Translations under genes and position numbers: made by a program
Assembly (NCBI GenBank): GCA_027704905.1
Contig: CM051000.1
Location: forward strand, 16,388,694-16,452,693
Source: Muraenolepis orangiensis
Taxonomy: Eukaryota > Chordata > Actinopteri > Gadiformes > Muraenolepididae
Reading direction: 5' to 3'
DNA length: 64,000 nucleotides
Part shown: positions 1-12,959 of the stretch, one piece after another
Layout: each line of letters opens with the position of its first letter
Position numbering within the stretch: position 1 is the first letter of the stretch
The notes under the pieces: model-generated
The model's database searches: none
Told to the model about the DNA's origin: nothing
Seen by the model: the letters and a program-made list of their open reading frames with translations, nothing else

Positions 1-1690
1 CCATAAAAGTGTTCAGGATCACTGAACACTGATTTGTGTTTTAAATTGAGACACACCCCCACCCCCCCCTACTAAAGCAGGAATGCTGTGTTCTCTTTGA
101 AGCGCCTCTTCCTGGATGCTGCCGATCCACTCGAGTGTTAATGCAGTAAAAAGGTGACACTTGGCCCTCAGCACACATCGTGCCTCTAGTGTCAAAGCAC
201 TGCCGGAGGTGTGAGAGACCGACAACTATTTCCCTCGTCCTTTAGCCTGTTTATTTTTTTTGTTAACTGTTTTCTTTTTTGTGACTGTGACTATCCGCCG
301 TGGAAAATGACAAAGAGACCCATAAAAGAGAAACGTGACCAAAGATGATATGTGTTCGCAGTGGTTTTATCAGTGACACACAAACATTGACCGTCCCTGA
401 AGGTAGGTGTCCGGTGGTCTGTGTGTACGTTGTCTGCCACTGGCCTGGTTGGAGAATGTGCACAAGTCGCCCGTCTGGGGAATACACTGATCCTACCTTA
501 ATGCAGGAACAGCTGTCCTAGATCACAGTCTTAGCTTCCCGCTGTAGCCACTTGTGTATCAGCAAGAGCTTGTTAAAACTCCCTGCCTCAGTGGCTTTAA
601 AGGGAGGACAAGCTTTCTAAAACAAGCAGCGAGGTTCTGAGTAAGCACACTTACTTAAGCCTTTTACTGGAACCCTGCCTCGGGCCACCTGAGATATGGA
701 AATTATACCAGGCAGTAATTTATATTATATATATATATATATATGATATGTGTATTTTTTCTCATATTTTCATATGCGTTCATTGTGTCTCTCTGTTGAA
801 GTGATAATAATTTTACGGATCAGTGTGTATTATTTATTGCGGCACACATGATTCCAAAATGGAAGGACACATCATTTGATAGTTATTGTGTTTCTTATTT
901 CTCATGAATCATTTGAGCTAGTTTTTTTATGATCTGAATGAACGTGCTGTTCATTTCAAACGTCTGCATGGTGGCCCCTGGCCCCAGTGGGTAGACTGGC
1001 GGCGTCTGGCAGCAGCCCGACCAGACACACTGTATATCTTCTCTTCAAAGTGGTGCCAACCATTCTATTACCAACCAATGGGCCTGCTTTCAAAGCTAAT
1101 ACTTTTAGGTCAGGTTGAACCCAAATTTGTAGTCGCCGTGCGTGAACGAAAAAATTAGGTCGTCACGACCTGGTTCATGTGAGACTGAGTGCTGGCAACA
1201 GCCAATGAGATTTAAGGTCAAAATGGCCAATGGGATGTGAGGTCAAGATCAATTAAAGGGGAGTAAACTCGGAGTGTGTTCACTCTACAGTTTCTACAAT
1301 TCCTACAAGTTCTACAAAGTGTCGAGAACTATGTCCAATGCAGTTCTCACCCTCGACACCAGCGATGGAGAACTGCTCCAACTCTGGCAAGAGCATGTTT
1401 TAGCATTTCATGCAAAAAATACCACAACCGGTTGGCAAAATAATAAAGCTACAATGCTTCTCTGAAACCTGGCCAAATTGGCGAGGTTTCAGTCTTCACG
1501 TGTGTACCCCTGCATCTTCCCTAGTGTGGACCACAGACCGAACGGCAAGGCAAGAAGACTCCAGACCAGTTGTGTAGTGAGTACTGCTGAGTCGGACCTG
1601 ACTTTAAAAGTCGCCCAGTGGGTAGGAAGCTTATCCAGACTAGGACTCACAACCGTACTCTGTACTCCTTAGTAGAGAATGGAACCATCA
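1..1690. other. Intergenic, no gene recognised
   Basis: I see no coding exon with recognisable similarity here. There is a short (TA)n tract near 722-745. From about 1,150 to 1,680 two short plus-strand frames follow CCAAT-like and TATA-poor sequence, but nothing in their translations is recognisable, so I do not call a gene. Confidence 0.5.
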
Positions 1691-1696
1691 TGGGCA

Positions 1697-1857
<161 letters not shown>

Positions 1858-1903
1858 TCCTGTCTCAGAAAGACAAGTCAATTACAGTCTATTACAATAC
1901 TGA

Positions 1904-1985
1904 CGGATGGGTTGAATGCAGAGTAACACATTTCACTGCGTGTGTATGTGCATGTATGTGACCAATAAAAGAGGTTTCAATCCTT
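1904..1985 (+). mobile_element. SINE 3' tail fragment
   Basis: This stretch aligns by eye with the 3' part of the SINE at 35,398-35,648. Both share a GGTTGAATGCAGAG-like segment, a CATTTCACTG-like segment, and an ending with AATAAA followed by GAGG, TTCAATCC and CCAGATT-like sequence. The tRNA-like head is absent, apparently replaced by the (TG)n tract just upstream. Confidence 0.6.
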
Positions 1986-2255
1986 CAGATTAAGATTTAG
2001 ATGACCCAGCCAACCCAGCCTGTATCACTTCACTTTAACTCTCGTTCCTCCTCCTCCTCCTCTAATGCGTTTTCACACCCGGTGTTCAGTATGTGATACA
2101 AGCAGCAAGATATCCTGCTGCAATTGGACAATAAATGTTTTCAGTAACCAGGCAGAGGCACACTTAACTCACAGAATGGGAAGGAGGACGAATCCCCGGT
2201 TTCACTAGACTATAAACGTGCAATGATTCACATGCATTCAAACCACAATAAGTGG

Positions 2256-2258
<3 letters not shown>

Positions 2259-2289
<31 letters not shown>

Positions 2290-2423
2290 GGGATGAATGA
2301 GATACTTCCTGTGTACCTATAGTAGTAATGGCTCCCAGCAGCCCTGAAGGCTAGACTTTAGATTACAGCGATCTTCTTGTCAACAAGAGAAGCAAGGACT
2401 GATAAGACCCCCCCCCCCCCCCC
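2259..2423. repeat. Short (TG)n and poly-C tracts
   Basis: A (TG)n tract lies at about 2,259-2,286 and a run of about 15 C at 2,409-2,423. The sequence between shows no gene. Confidence 0.8.
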
Positions 2424-2543
2424 ATCCTCTGTGGGGAGGGTTTCCTCTCAGTCAGACCACTGCTGCGTCTAGGACCTCGGCTCTCTACATCTCCCCAGAA
2501 TTAAAACACTTCCAGATGGCTGTCCCCCTCCCCTCTGCTCCTG

Positions 2544-2711
<168 letters not shown>

Positions 2712-3019
2712 CTGCTTATCTTCCTAGGTCCATGATACCCACCAGTGATTTTATGAGCTGCGATTGCTCCCGGTGTTACAATAGAACCGTAATGTGTGTG
2801 TTTTTGCTTAAGCCCCACTCTAAATGTGCGTGTGATCACAGATGGACAGGAATGGTGAACACAGCGGGACATTGCGTTAATGACACGCACAGCCAAACGC
2901 ACTGCACCGCCCGTTAACTGAGGCCCGGCGCATGCGGCTGCGCCCTGGGCCCAACGAGGCACCTAATGAGCTTGGCACGGAGCAGGCTGCAGGGCTAGGT
3001 AGGGGTGGAAGTTGCATAG

Positions 3020-4160
3020 ATGGGAGGGGGTCCTGTGAGGCCGCCAGGTGGTGAGGATGGGCAGCACCACATCAGAGCCACTGACCCTCAACACGGGAGC
3101 CCCCCAGTGATGCGTGCTGAGCCCTCTCCTCTACTCCCTCTACACCCACGACTGCATGGCTATGCACAGCTCAACGTCATCGTCAAGTTTGCTGACGACA
3201 CGACAGTGATGGGCCTGATCGCCGGCGACGACGAGACAGCCTACAGGGAGGAGGTCGGATCGCTGGAGCAGTGGTGCCAGGAGAACAGCCTCGCCCTCAA
3301 CATCAAGAAGACCAAGGAGCTGATCGTGGACTTCAGGAAGCAGAGGGGAGAGCACAGCCCTATCTCCATCGACGGCGTTGCAGTAGAGAGGGTCAGCAGC
3401 TTCAAGATCCTCGGCGTGCACATCTCCGAGGACCTCACATGGTCCACGCACACCACAGACGTGGTGAAAAGGGCCCAACAACGCCTGTATTTCCTCAGGC
3501 GTCTGAAGAAATTCAGCACGGGCCCCCGCATCCTGAGAACATTCTATAACGGCACCATCGAGAGTGTTCTTACAGGGTGTATCACCGCCTGGTACGGGAA
3601 CTGCACCGCACTCGAGCGCAGAGCGCTTCAAAGGGTAGTGCGGACGGCCCAGTACATCGTTGGAGGTGAGCTCCCCTCCCTCCTGGATATATACAATCAG
3701 CGGTGCGTGGCCAAGGCCAAACGAATCATAAAAGACAATGCCCACCCCAGCCACGAACTGTACTCACTGTTACCGTCAGGCAGGCGATACCGCAGTATCA
3801 AGTGCCGTACAAATAGGCTTAGAGATAGCTTCCACAGTCAGGCCATCAGGCTGCTGAACAAGGGCGTATAGCATATAACAATGTATATTTTATTACATTT
3901 ATATATATATATATATATTATTTATATATACATATTGCTCTTTTCTGTGCCGATATTTTGCATTTTATAAATTGCATTTTTATTTTTTATTTTAATTTTT
4001 TAACTTTATTCTATTTTTATTCTATTTTTATCTATTTTTTATCTTATTTTATAACTGCTGTCTGTCGTCGGGTATTGCACATAAGATTTTCACATCACTG
4101 CTTTATACTTGTGTAAACTGTGAAGTGACAATAAACTTGACTTGACTTGACTTGACTTGG
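3020..4160 (+). mobile_element. L2-like LINE, 5'-truncated, RT C-terminal half and 3' tail
   Basis: A non-LTR retrotransposon remnant. An open frame ending at 3,871 carries the reverse-transcriptase active-site block (FADDTTV near 3,185) followed by the C-terminal region of L2/CR1-like fish LINEs (blocks such as SFKILGVHIS, RTFYNGTIES, ELYSLLPSGRRYR). The endonuclease and the N-terminal RT are absent, and the preceding block around 3,100-3,160 reads in another frame, so a frameshift lies upstream of the FADD box. After the stop an AT-rich 3' UTR runs to a terminal pentanucleotide repeat (CTTGA)n near 4,135-4,158, typical of the microsatellite-like tails of this LINE group. A second, shorter copy of the same 3' end lies at 50,604-50,870 on the minus strand. 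Clade assignment is from memory of family hallmarks. Confidence 0.85.
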
Positions 4161-4214
4161 TTTGGCATCCCTGGCACCGGAGATGACTGCCGTTTGCCGT
4201 GTGCGTATTGTGTT

Positions 4215-4770
4215 TTTGATAAGTTGCGTTATGTTGTCCTTATCCCAAGTGAAGGAGTTCAAGTATCTTGGGGTCTTGTTCTGGGGAGGATGGAGTGTGA
4301 GATTGACCGGAGAATAGGTGCAGCGGGAGCGGTATTGGGTGCCCTTTACCGCACCGTCGTAACCAAAAGAGAGCTGAGCCAGAAGGCAAAGCTCTCGATC
4401 TAGCGATCAGTCTTCGTTCCTACCCTCACCTATCATGAACAATGGGTGATGACCGAAAGGACGAGATCACGAATACCGCTGCTCCTTCGTGTAGAAAGGA
4501 GCCAGTTGAGGTGGTTTCGGGCATCTAGTAAGGATGCTTCCTGGTCGCCTCCCGAGGGAGGTTTTCCAGGCACATCCAACTGGGAAGTGACCACAGGGCA
4601 GACCAAGGTACAGGTGGGGTGATTACATCTCCACGCTGGCCTGGGAACACCTCGGGATCCCCCAGTCAGAGCTAGTAGATGTTGCCAGGGAGATGTCCCC
4701 TGCTGAAGCTGCTACCTCCGCGACCCGACCACGGATAAACGGTAGACGATGGATGGATGCGTTATGTTGT
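4215..4770 (+). mobile_element. Second LINE remnant, RT C-terminal end with (GATG)n tail
   Basis: Starting near 4,240, translation across several frames gives pieces of a LINE C-terminus: a KEFKYLGVLF-like block, then EIDRRIGAAGAVLGALYRTV and VTKRELSQKAKLSI (within 4,280-4,400), then a WVMTERTRSR-like block near 4,445. The rest is broken by frameshifts and stops. It ends in GGATAAACGGTAGACGATGG followed by GATG units, a common end of a fish LINE family. It sits directly behind the L2-like remnant. I do not assign a clade. Confidence 0.75.
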
Positions 4771-4779
4771 GCATCGCTT

Positions 4780-6710
4780 TGAAATGACACCATGCAAAGG
4801 ATAACCACACCGAGAACCAGCCCAGCCCGGGGCTATCTGTTGTCTGTGTAACGCAGTGGTTTGTTATTGTTTTTTTTCTTTTTTTTTGTTGCGACACACT
4901 CACACTCTCGGTCTGCTTATTTCACTATTTCGATGGGCTTGTTAACACTTGACCTCTGACCCCAGCTAAAGTGCACTCAATTGCAGACTTTTTTCATATG
5001 TATATTTATATAATCGAGTATATCCCTTAACTTGCCAAATGGGATTTTGTGGTCTTCCTAATGGGGACTCTGACATTTAGCCAGGAGGCCAGCAGAGGTC
5101 GTTATCGTCAGAACAAAGTGGTACCGAAGATTTATTTCTATCTTCAATATATTCAACAAATGCCGTTTTTTTCTATTGTGTTTGTAGATATTTTGTATCA
5201 CCAGTTATCACCATCATCACTCCTAATCTCTGTAACCACCGAATGTACTTAGAAAAGCAGTTGGAATTTGTGTGCGGTTTCGGTGGCACTGACTAAGGAA
5301 TAACATATCAATCTTCATGACCCAGTAGCCAGGGTGAGTTTAAAGCTTTGCGAATGACATGCCGATGTAAGACCAGGCTGTGTTGTGGGAATATTTCCTT
5401 GGCGTGGACTTTCATTGCAGATGTACCGATGGGCTTTTAACGAGACGAGGACCGAGTGAGGAGGGGAGAGTGTGGGACCGACCACCTCTATGCACCGCTA
5501 CCCGGCCAGCCAGTAGCTATTCCCTCACTCTCTCGTTGGACAACGCATTAGTTAGCTTTTTACAGCAGAGGGATGCCTAATGATTAAAATCAAATCCCCC
5601 CCCCCCCAAGCCTTTGAGCAAAAGACAGAATATTGGTCCTTTTTGTGGCTGGTTTTAGATCCGACTGAAGGGAGCCATAATCTTCTCATAGCTACTGGCT
5701 TTAGTGGAGCCTTAACCATAACACTGAGTCATTCAATTGCTCACTGGCTTCTGATAGGAATGTCTGTGTCATGTGTTATGACAGACAGGAACGAGAGCCA
5801 GCCTTTTGTGTTTAACATTCATTTCCCGCATGACAAAAGGTTGACAAGTTCATGTGTCTGCAAACACTGATGGACGTGCACAAGCATTACAATTTCTACT
5901 TTATTTCTTATGTGAGTTGAAGCATATGTATTCAGAATGTGTATACTATTGTTGTGTGTGCCGGTGTGCGTCTGTGTGTGTGGGCACCAGAGCCTTTTTC
6001 ACATTTCTCCACCAACTGGCCAGAAAGTTCCCAGAAATCGGTTTCGTCTTGTGACCTACCTGACTTTAGATTCTAAAAACAATTCAATCTGAAATATTTT
6101 CAAGGCGTTTCACTTCGAGTGGGGGGTGTCTTTAAGATTGTTCCAAGAAAGGGAGCAAGCACAGATACCGGGAGAACAGAGCGGCCAGTGATCCATCTCT
6201 GTCTGGCGTACCTCCCCGTCTCATCCTGCCGATGGATGTCCTTTTAATGGGGGCTGATGCTGGATGGAGATCACACACATTATCCACCGGCCGCCATATC
6301 AACAACCCCCCCTCATTCTCTTTCCATCCCTGATTCTCTATTGTCTTTTCCTGGATGAGGCCTCGGTAGTGGGGGGCTGTGCTCAGACCGTGACTATGAC
6401 TGTTGAAGCTGTTTCCTTCTTCCATTTCCTGGCTGTTCCATGACTTGTGTCCACTTCTCAGGCGACCCGCCTCTCCCACCGTGGCCCCGCCCGCTGAGTC
6501 ATCCCGGGGTCACAGGTTACAATTTGTGAAGTGTTTCATTAAAGCCCCTGGGGTCTGGAAAGGCAAGAGCCCCGTTTCGAGAGAGGAGGAGGAGGGGGGT
6601 AGGGGGCTAGAGAGAGAGAGAGAGACTGTTGGACAACTATGAGCAGGTGGTTTTGAGAAGAAAGTTACTCTGGTGCATGTTGGGTACAGGTGTGCATGCT
6701 TGGGTGCGCA
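4780..6710. other. Intergenic, no gene recognised
   Basis: Mixed unique sequence with short homopolymers (poly-T near 4,870, poly-C near 5,598) and GA-rich sequence near 6,580-6,630. Short frames of up to about 115 codons show no family resemblance. Confidence 0.5.
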
Positions 6711-6714
6711 ATGT

Positions 6715-6732
6715 GTGCGCATGTGTGTGGGT

Positions 6733-6830
<98 letters not shown>

Positions 6831-6832
6831 CT
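6715..6832. repeat. (TG)n microsatellite
   Basis: About 115 bp of TG repeat with a slightly imperfect left end. Confidence 0.96.
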
Positions 6833-6839
6833 GCGGTCT

Positions 6840-7575
6840 GCCTAAACACACTTGGTTTGTGAGCTTGCTGACATGTGTTTCTCTTTACCTGTGGCATCCG
6901 TTGTAGAAAATTAGTCCCAGATAACAATTTAAATGTCTCCTTAACTTGCAGTAAAAAACACATGTATACTAACAGGGCATTGCTTAACGAGACATGGTTT
7001 GTTACACATTGAAATAATGTGAACATACAAACTTGTCCTTATTGCAAAGATAAGTTGCCATCAGTGTGATCTCAAATCCGCAATGAGCATGTCACTGGAT
7101 TATGAATATTGTTTTATATTGTTATATGAAGACACGATGACGTAAACATGGGGAAGGTACTCAAAGCAAAACACCGTTACAACTGATATCGCAGGGCAAT
7201 ATTTTAACAAAATTACACATGGGAAAAGCCTGTTTTGCACATCCTTTACTCATCACAACTATTCCCATTAGCCAGAGAAGACTTACCATAGCGAGAAGGA
7301 ATACTAGAGGGACAGATAGTGGGGACCCAGGAGCCTGTTGCACAATGTGCTTTCACTCAGCCCACATCTAGAGTTGCGTGGGGGGGGGGGGGGCTGAGAG
7401 TGGGCTCTCAGACCACCCTCCAGAATGTGCTCATCACCCACACTGTGACTGGTCTGCTGCTGCTGCTATCGCAACAGCCAAACGCCTTACTGCTACATTG
7501 CTGAGGCTTTGAATGGCACAGCCAGACAAACAGATGGACAGACAGATAGACATAGAGACAGAAACAGAGAGGCAG
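6840..7575. other. Intergenic, no gene recognised
   Basis: No exon or known repeat recognised. A poly-G run of about 14 lies at 7,380-7,393. Confidence 0.5.
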
Positions 7576-7579
7576 AGAG

Positions 7580-7607
7580 AGAGAGCGAGAGCGAGAGCGA
7601 GAGCGAG

Positions 7608-7702
<95 letters not shown>
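7580..7702. repeat. (GAGAGC)n then (GA)n microsatellite
   Basis: Four to five GAGAGC-type hexamers (about 7,583-7,612) grade into a pure (GA)n tract, a compound microsatellite. Confidence 0.95.
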
Positions 7703-7706
<4 letters not shown>

Positions 7707-7709
7707 CAA

Positions 7710-10700
7710 AAAAAGAGAGCTTGGGTGTTATATAGGACGGGTATGACATGTCCTGGTCGACAGGGAAACATTGCCTCTCTCCAGATCCATAATCCACAAG
7801 TGAAGTAGCACCTTTCCTCTATAGGTGTCTTAAGTGCCTCACACTCATTCATTCAAGTATTTGTTGGCAGGGCTCTTACTTCATCTGGGCTCCTCAGGGG
7901 CAGATGTTGCTCAGGAGTGAGCCATAAAACAAAGATGAATAATGCAGAAGTTCTGCAGGAAAGAAACGTATTGGAATCATATATAGTGTTCTGTCATTTT
8001 AGGGCCTGTTGCACTTCTTCTGGAAGGGGGGGGAAGTACGTTTTGTTCTTTTTTTCACACTGGGTTTTGGAGGTTGTCCTTTGCCCTTGTGAGTGCTTAG
8101 TATGTGTTGAACCACATTTGAAAGTGACCAGGCTGATGTGGTCTGCATGCCATTGGGCTGAGGGGTTCCTGCTAACCTCACAGGGCATTGGGCACTCTTC
8201 AAATGAACACGATTTGGGATAGCTCTGGTTTGGTCAATGGGAATGCACATTTAGTTTTGGGTCACCACCAGGCCGCCAACTATACCGCAGATCCCAGGTT
8301 TGTTGGGCAGGGAGGAGAGAACCCTGGGAGTCACCGCGTACGGATGGAGGACGGATGCTAGGAATAGCCAGGCCGAAATGATAAATGAAGTTGAGGTTTT
8401 TTGTTGATTACAGCACATTGTATTTCTCCAGAAAATAACAATTTGATAGTCATTGTTGATTAATAATACGCTGTGTGATGGTTATGGTTTGTATCTATTT
8501 CAGTTTGACAATTTTTTTTCCCGTTTTGTTAACATTGAGGGAAAGTGGAGAAACATCAAACCACACGCATAAACAAATGTTTTAAGGACAAGGCCAGCAT
8601 ATTTCCATCTGCCAAGGATCCAAATGAAATGACCAGGAACAACAATGGGTCCTTCCCTACGTTCACATTGCCTAAACATCACTTATCAAAAAATGTTTTC
8701 TGAAAACCTGAGGACCCCCACCAGTACATCATAGTGATGGGTTTGGGCTGACCGAAAGTAACAATACGATCCCTTGACTTATTTTAATGTGTTTTCAAAA
8801 CACAAAACAAAACAATGGTCTATTGCACCCAGAGAAAGCATTTATCGGCCATTTGCTAGACAGACACAGCTGTGGTCTCTATCTCTATCTTTAGTGGGAT
8901 GTCATCAATGCCAAGAAATAAACAAAAAAGTAGTATAGAAAAATAAATATAGCAAAACATCAGAGCTGAATAGGTTACAAGGAGCCACATGATAAGGTCA
9001 GGTGGAAGGCATACCGGTATAGAGTGTCTAAAAACACACATGTAGCTATCTGCACGCTACACATAACCACAGTTAACCTCCCGGCTACGCACTGCTGGCT
9101 TAGAGAAACGAGGGTCAGATGCTGCACACACCGACACAAGTGCTTCGGGAAGAAATATGGCAACACCCTGTTCACAGAGAGATTCCTATTAGGTGAAAAA
9201 TGAGAGGAGATGATTTGTGAATGTGTTACATAAAGACAACAAACCACAATAAAACAAACTCATGCTGCGTCTGCCCCGCCTGCTGAGCACTGATAAAAAA
9301 AACATGAAAAAAGAGAATCTGAATAATCAGCTTGCGTTTGAGCTAAGTAGGACCAGAGGGGGTTGGACCCGTGTTTTGCTTTCCTCTTCAGCTTTGGCAG
9401 CTTTTGGTTGAGGTCACCTTGAAGTATATGAAAACCATTACCCATGGGCTGATGGTGAAAAGTCTCATAGGGGAGACGGAGACACAGGGGGGGGGGGGGG
9501 GGGGTGGAGGTGGGCCAGGTGAGGCGGGGAGTTGGTGAGGATTCGGGGTATCGTGCGATGAGATGCCGTGCGAGAGAGGAGAGAGAGGCGGGAGAGAGAG
9601 GAGAGAGAGGCGGGAGAGAGAGGGGAAGGAGTCGAGACCAGCAGACCCCGCGTCTGCGCAAGACGTCTCGATTACGTCTTCATTTATGAGAAGACGCACT
9701 TGGACCCACTGAAACCAGGGCAAACCTGGAGCAGTAACACAACACGAGAGCAGGCACTCTTTCGTGTTTATGTGCGTGCGTGCCTGTGTTGTTACCTTCG
9801 GGGCTGTCCCGCTGTCGACCTTTCGCTTTGGAGAGGCCTTTTTGCGTGCGTGCTCGCTCGGCCCTCCGAGTCCTGTCTCCACCACCACACAGATTACCGA
9901 TTACTGCGTGAACTCGAGGTGAAGTCTCGCACACAATGTCAATCACTAGTTTCTATGGCACTGAGCTTCCTGCTGACTGATGCCTCTTAACAGCTGCCAA
10001 ACACCAAGAGAGTTGGGTAGAAATGCACATCTTCGCATGTACAGTATGCGCAAACATCTGCGATCACGTGCCTGTGTGCTCGAGGGATGTTTTGACCACC
10101 TTGGTGTGGAGACAAGACCCTGGAGACGTGGTTTGTGACCCCTACCTTATGGGCACAAATTAACAGTTTCACGGTGGGTTTATATTACACTTGTGTCATT
10201 TTGAGTTTGAAGTTTCAGCTGAAAAAAACAAATAAACAACAACACCAAAATATAATAAAGAACCGGAAATTAGTATTGATTACTGCATACTGTTCTATTT
10301 GTTCCGCTTGAGTTCAGATGTTAGATGTAACGGTTGTGTTTTATTGATCATATTCTCTGGCAATTATTTCAAAAGCCACAATATTATCAAAGTAGGCTAT
10401 TCGGCAAACAGGAATCCCTTTTTGTGATTATTGTGAGGAGCGCATTCTCCCTCTTTCATGGTACGAGACCGGGGCGATATATTTTGATATATGAGATCAT
10501 TAAATGAGATCACCTCGGAGTAATCATCCCTGGACAGGAATCCTGACAGATCCTCGGCAGTCTACCTCCGACTCTCACGCTAACGCGCTGATGTCATTCT
10601 GAGCCTTTTATCTTCCGCACACACCGTCTTCCTTTCCCACTCGGCAACGCTTTCACAACAACACGCTGTGTTTTACGATGGAGCCGCGCTCCATTAGAGG

Positions 10701-11090
10701 GCGAGAGACGTGCAAGCGATGGAGCCGCGTTGCTCGCGCCAGAGGCTCACATCAGTCATCGTGAACCAGCCGGGCCCTCTGACGAGTGATAATGTTCCTT
10801 TAGCAAAACAATCCAGCCCCCACCACCCCGTCACGACGAGGAGTTTGTTTGTGCTCGTTTTTTTCCGTCCGTGTTCTCGACCACCTGCAACTCGCATATG
10901 TCGTGCGGGTGCCAGTTAAAGACATAAAGCAAATGAAAGCCAGACCCCCGCGCGTCGGGGCTGTGGAGCGTGGGGGTTGTAAAAGGGACGTGCAATGGGA
11001 AAGTAGCGCACCCCCCTCTGCACTGTACACAACAGTCATTAGGGAACCCATCTGCTCCACGCTTGCATGCTAAGCAGTCATTTTCAGACC
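7710..11090. other. Intergenic, no gene recognised
   Basis: Mostly unique sequence. A poly-G tract of about 18 lies at 9,487-9,504, and GAGAGAGGCGGGA units are imperfectly repeated near 9,568-9,628. Several frames of 130-165 codons around 9,260-9,990 overlap on both strands but show no domain, so I treat them as chance. Confidence 0.5.
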
Positions 11091-11092
11091 TT

Positions 11093-11174
<82 letters not shown>
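11093..11174. repeat. (TG)n microsatellite
   Basis: About 80 bp of TG repeat. A shorter (CA)n tract follows at 11,330-11,351 and (TA)n stretches near 11,400-11,430. Confidence 0.95.
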
Positions 11175-11176
<2 letters not shown>

Positions 11177-11179
11177 AAA

Positions 11180-12210
11180 GTAAGATAAATGTGTGTTTCT
11201 GTGTGGATCATGCATGCGCTATTATATCTGGATGTCATCAAAACCACAGAAATCAGGGCCTGATGGTATCTTCCCCCGCTCACTCTCAAATCCTGTCACA
11301 GTCACGAGAGCCTGGGGTCCCCTCTGACCACACACACACACACACACACACAAATCATTGAATATATACTGCATATTCACAGAAAAAACGATATCAAACT
11401 ATATATATATATAATCTAATATATATATAATTACATGCAACTAAAGACATACAGGGGAAGATGTCCACACCCACACTTTCATACACTGCATCATGCTCTC
11501 TACATTGAGTAGGTAAACGTCTCCAGATTGCGGAGGCAGGCTGGAACTCCCGCCATTATGGGAAGTGCGCCCAGAACCATTTGTAAGTCTTCTCCTCCGC
11601 CGCCTCTTAACTCTTTACAGATTGTAAAAATGCTGGATTTCTATATTAGGTTACCTCGCCGGAGTCGTCGACCCAGCCTTCTCTCCAGGTCACGAGAGAG
11701 AGAGAGAGAGGGAGGGATAAACTCAACGCAATCACGCGAAACACCATATTCTAAGCTCATAACCTAACAACCTATCAGGTTTGAACGCATTAAAGGACCA
11801 TGTCTCTTTTATCTTTCAGAATTCATCATGTATACAAACAGTTACATATTTTATGACCCACTGGGTCAGAAAATATGTAACTGTTTACCCTGGTAAAACA
11901 GTATTGGTATTCCACACAGGGAAGGGATTTCCACTTTGTAGGCATGACAAACTTAGAAACTACGATGGCATGCTAGTGTTGGCCACGCTCCAGCCTCCAC
12001 CGTGGTAACAGATAAACCTGTGCCATATGCCTTCGTCTTGAGCGCTAGTAGGTTGTAATGTTGGTAATAACATTTGTTTTATTATGCTATGCCTCACTTT
12101 CATAAATATGAAATAGTTTGCCAGCTGGATCCACTTCATTAAAGGGTGTCTGCCCGCAAAGTGGCCTTCTGAGAGAGCTGTGAACCTGGTAGTCCTCTGA
12201 CCTGGTAGTC
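11180..12210. other. Intergenic, no gene recognised
   Basis: Unique and AT-rich sequence with a short GA tract at about 11,694-11,710. No exon recognised. Confidence 0.5.
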
Positions 12211-12690
12211 CTCTAGCCCAGGGGTTCCCAACCTTTTTTGTGCCACGGACCGGCAGATACATGAAAAAACTCTCGCGGACCGGTTGTCAATTTTCGCGGA
12301 CCGGTTGTCAAAGTGTGTTGTCAACACCCCCCTAACGGCAGGGCTCGATTTCAGTATAAACGCGCATGTACGCGGAGCACCCGTAAAAAAACCCGGCTTG
12401 TTTGCGACCGACACGTCACTAGCGTGTAGTCTCTTTAGTAGCGCGTGCAACTGAAAGTCTCTCGTTATGCCACCGATATATATTTAATCGATATATATAT
12501 AGATTATACCGCCCATATATACCGCTATATAATCTATATATATAGATTATACCGCCCGCCGTTCACCTATAGTCAAATTATTTGAGTCAAATATGATGAT
12601 AAACACACAGCTGTTTCGCGGCCCGGCAGTAACACCTCCACGGCCCGGTACCGGTCCACGGCCCGGCGGTTGGGAACCCCTGCTCTAGCC
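12211..12690. mobile_element. hAT-type MITE with perfect 8-bp target duplication
   Basis: A 464-bp non-autonomous DNA transposon at 12,219-12,682. The left end begins CAGGGGTTCCCAACC and the right end finishes GGTTGGGAACCCCTG, which are inverse complements. The octamer CTCTAGCC flanks it directly on both sides (12,211-12,218 and 12,683-12,690), as expected of hAT target-site duplication. Inside there are repeated CGGACCGG / GGCCCGG units and AT-rich palindromic stretches near 12,475-12,555. It has no coding capacity. Confidence 0.93.
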
Positions 12691-12813
12691 TATGCAAGCC
12701 ACATACACACTCAGCCTATTCACTCTACACACTGAGCCTATACATGTCTGACTTCCTCTCCGGCTTTTGGTGTGACCTTTGACCGGTGTCTGCAGACTGC
12801 GCCAAGTTTCCAC

Positions 12814-12950
<137 letters not shown>

Positions 12951-12959
12951 GATCTGTAG

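Noticed and set aside
1274..1672. Two consecutive short plus-strand frames that might be a retroelement gag start
   Set aside because: No recognisable motif and no LTR pair found nearby.
3140..3754. 204-codon minus-strand frame
   Set aside because: It is the antisense shadow of the LINE reverse-transcriptase frame.
9388..9888. 166-codon minus-strand and 140-codon plus-strand frames
   Set aside because: They overlap each other, include poly-Pro from a poly-G tract, and show no domain or splice support.
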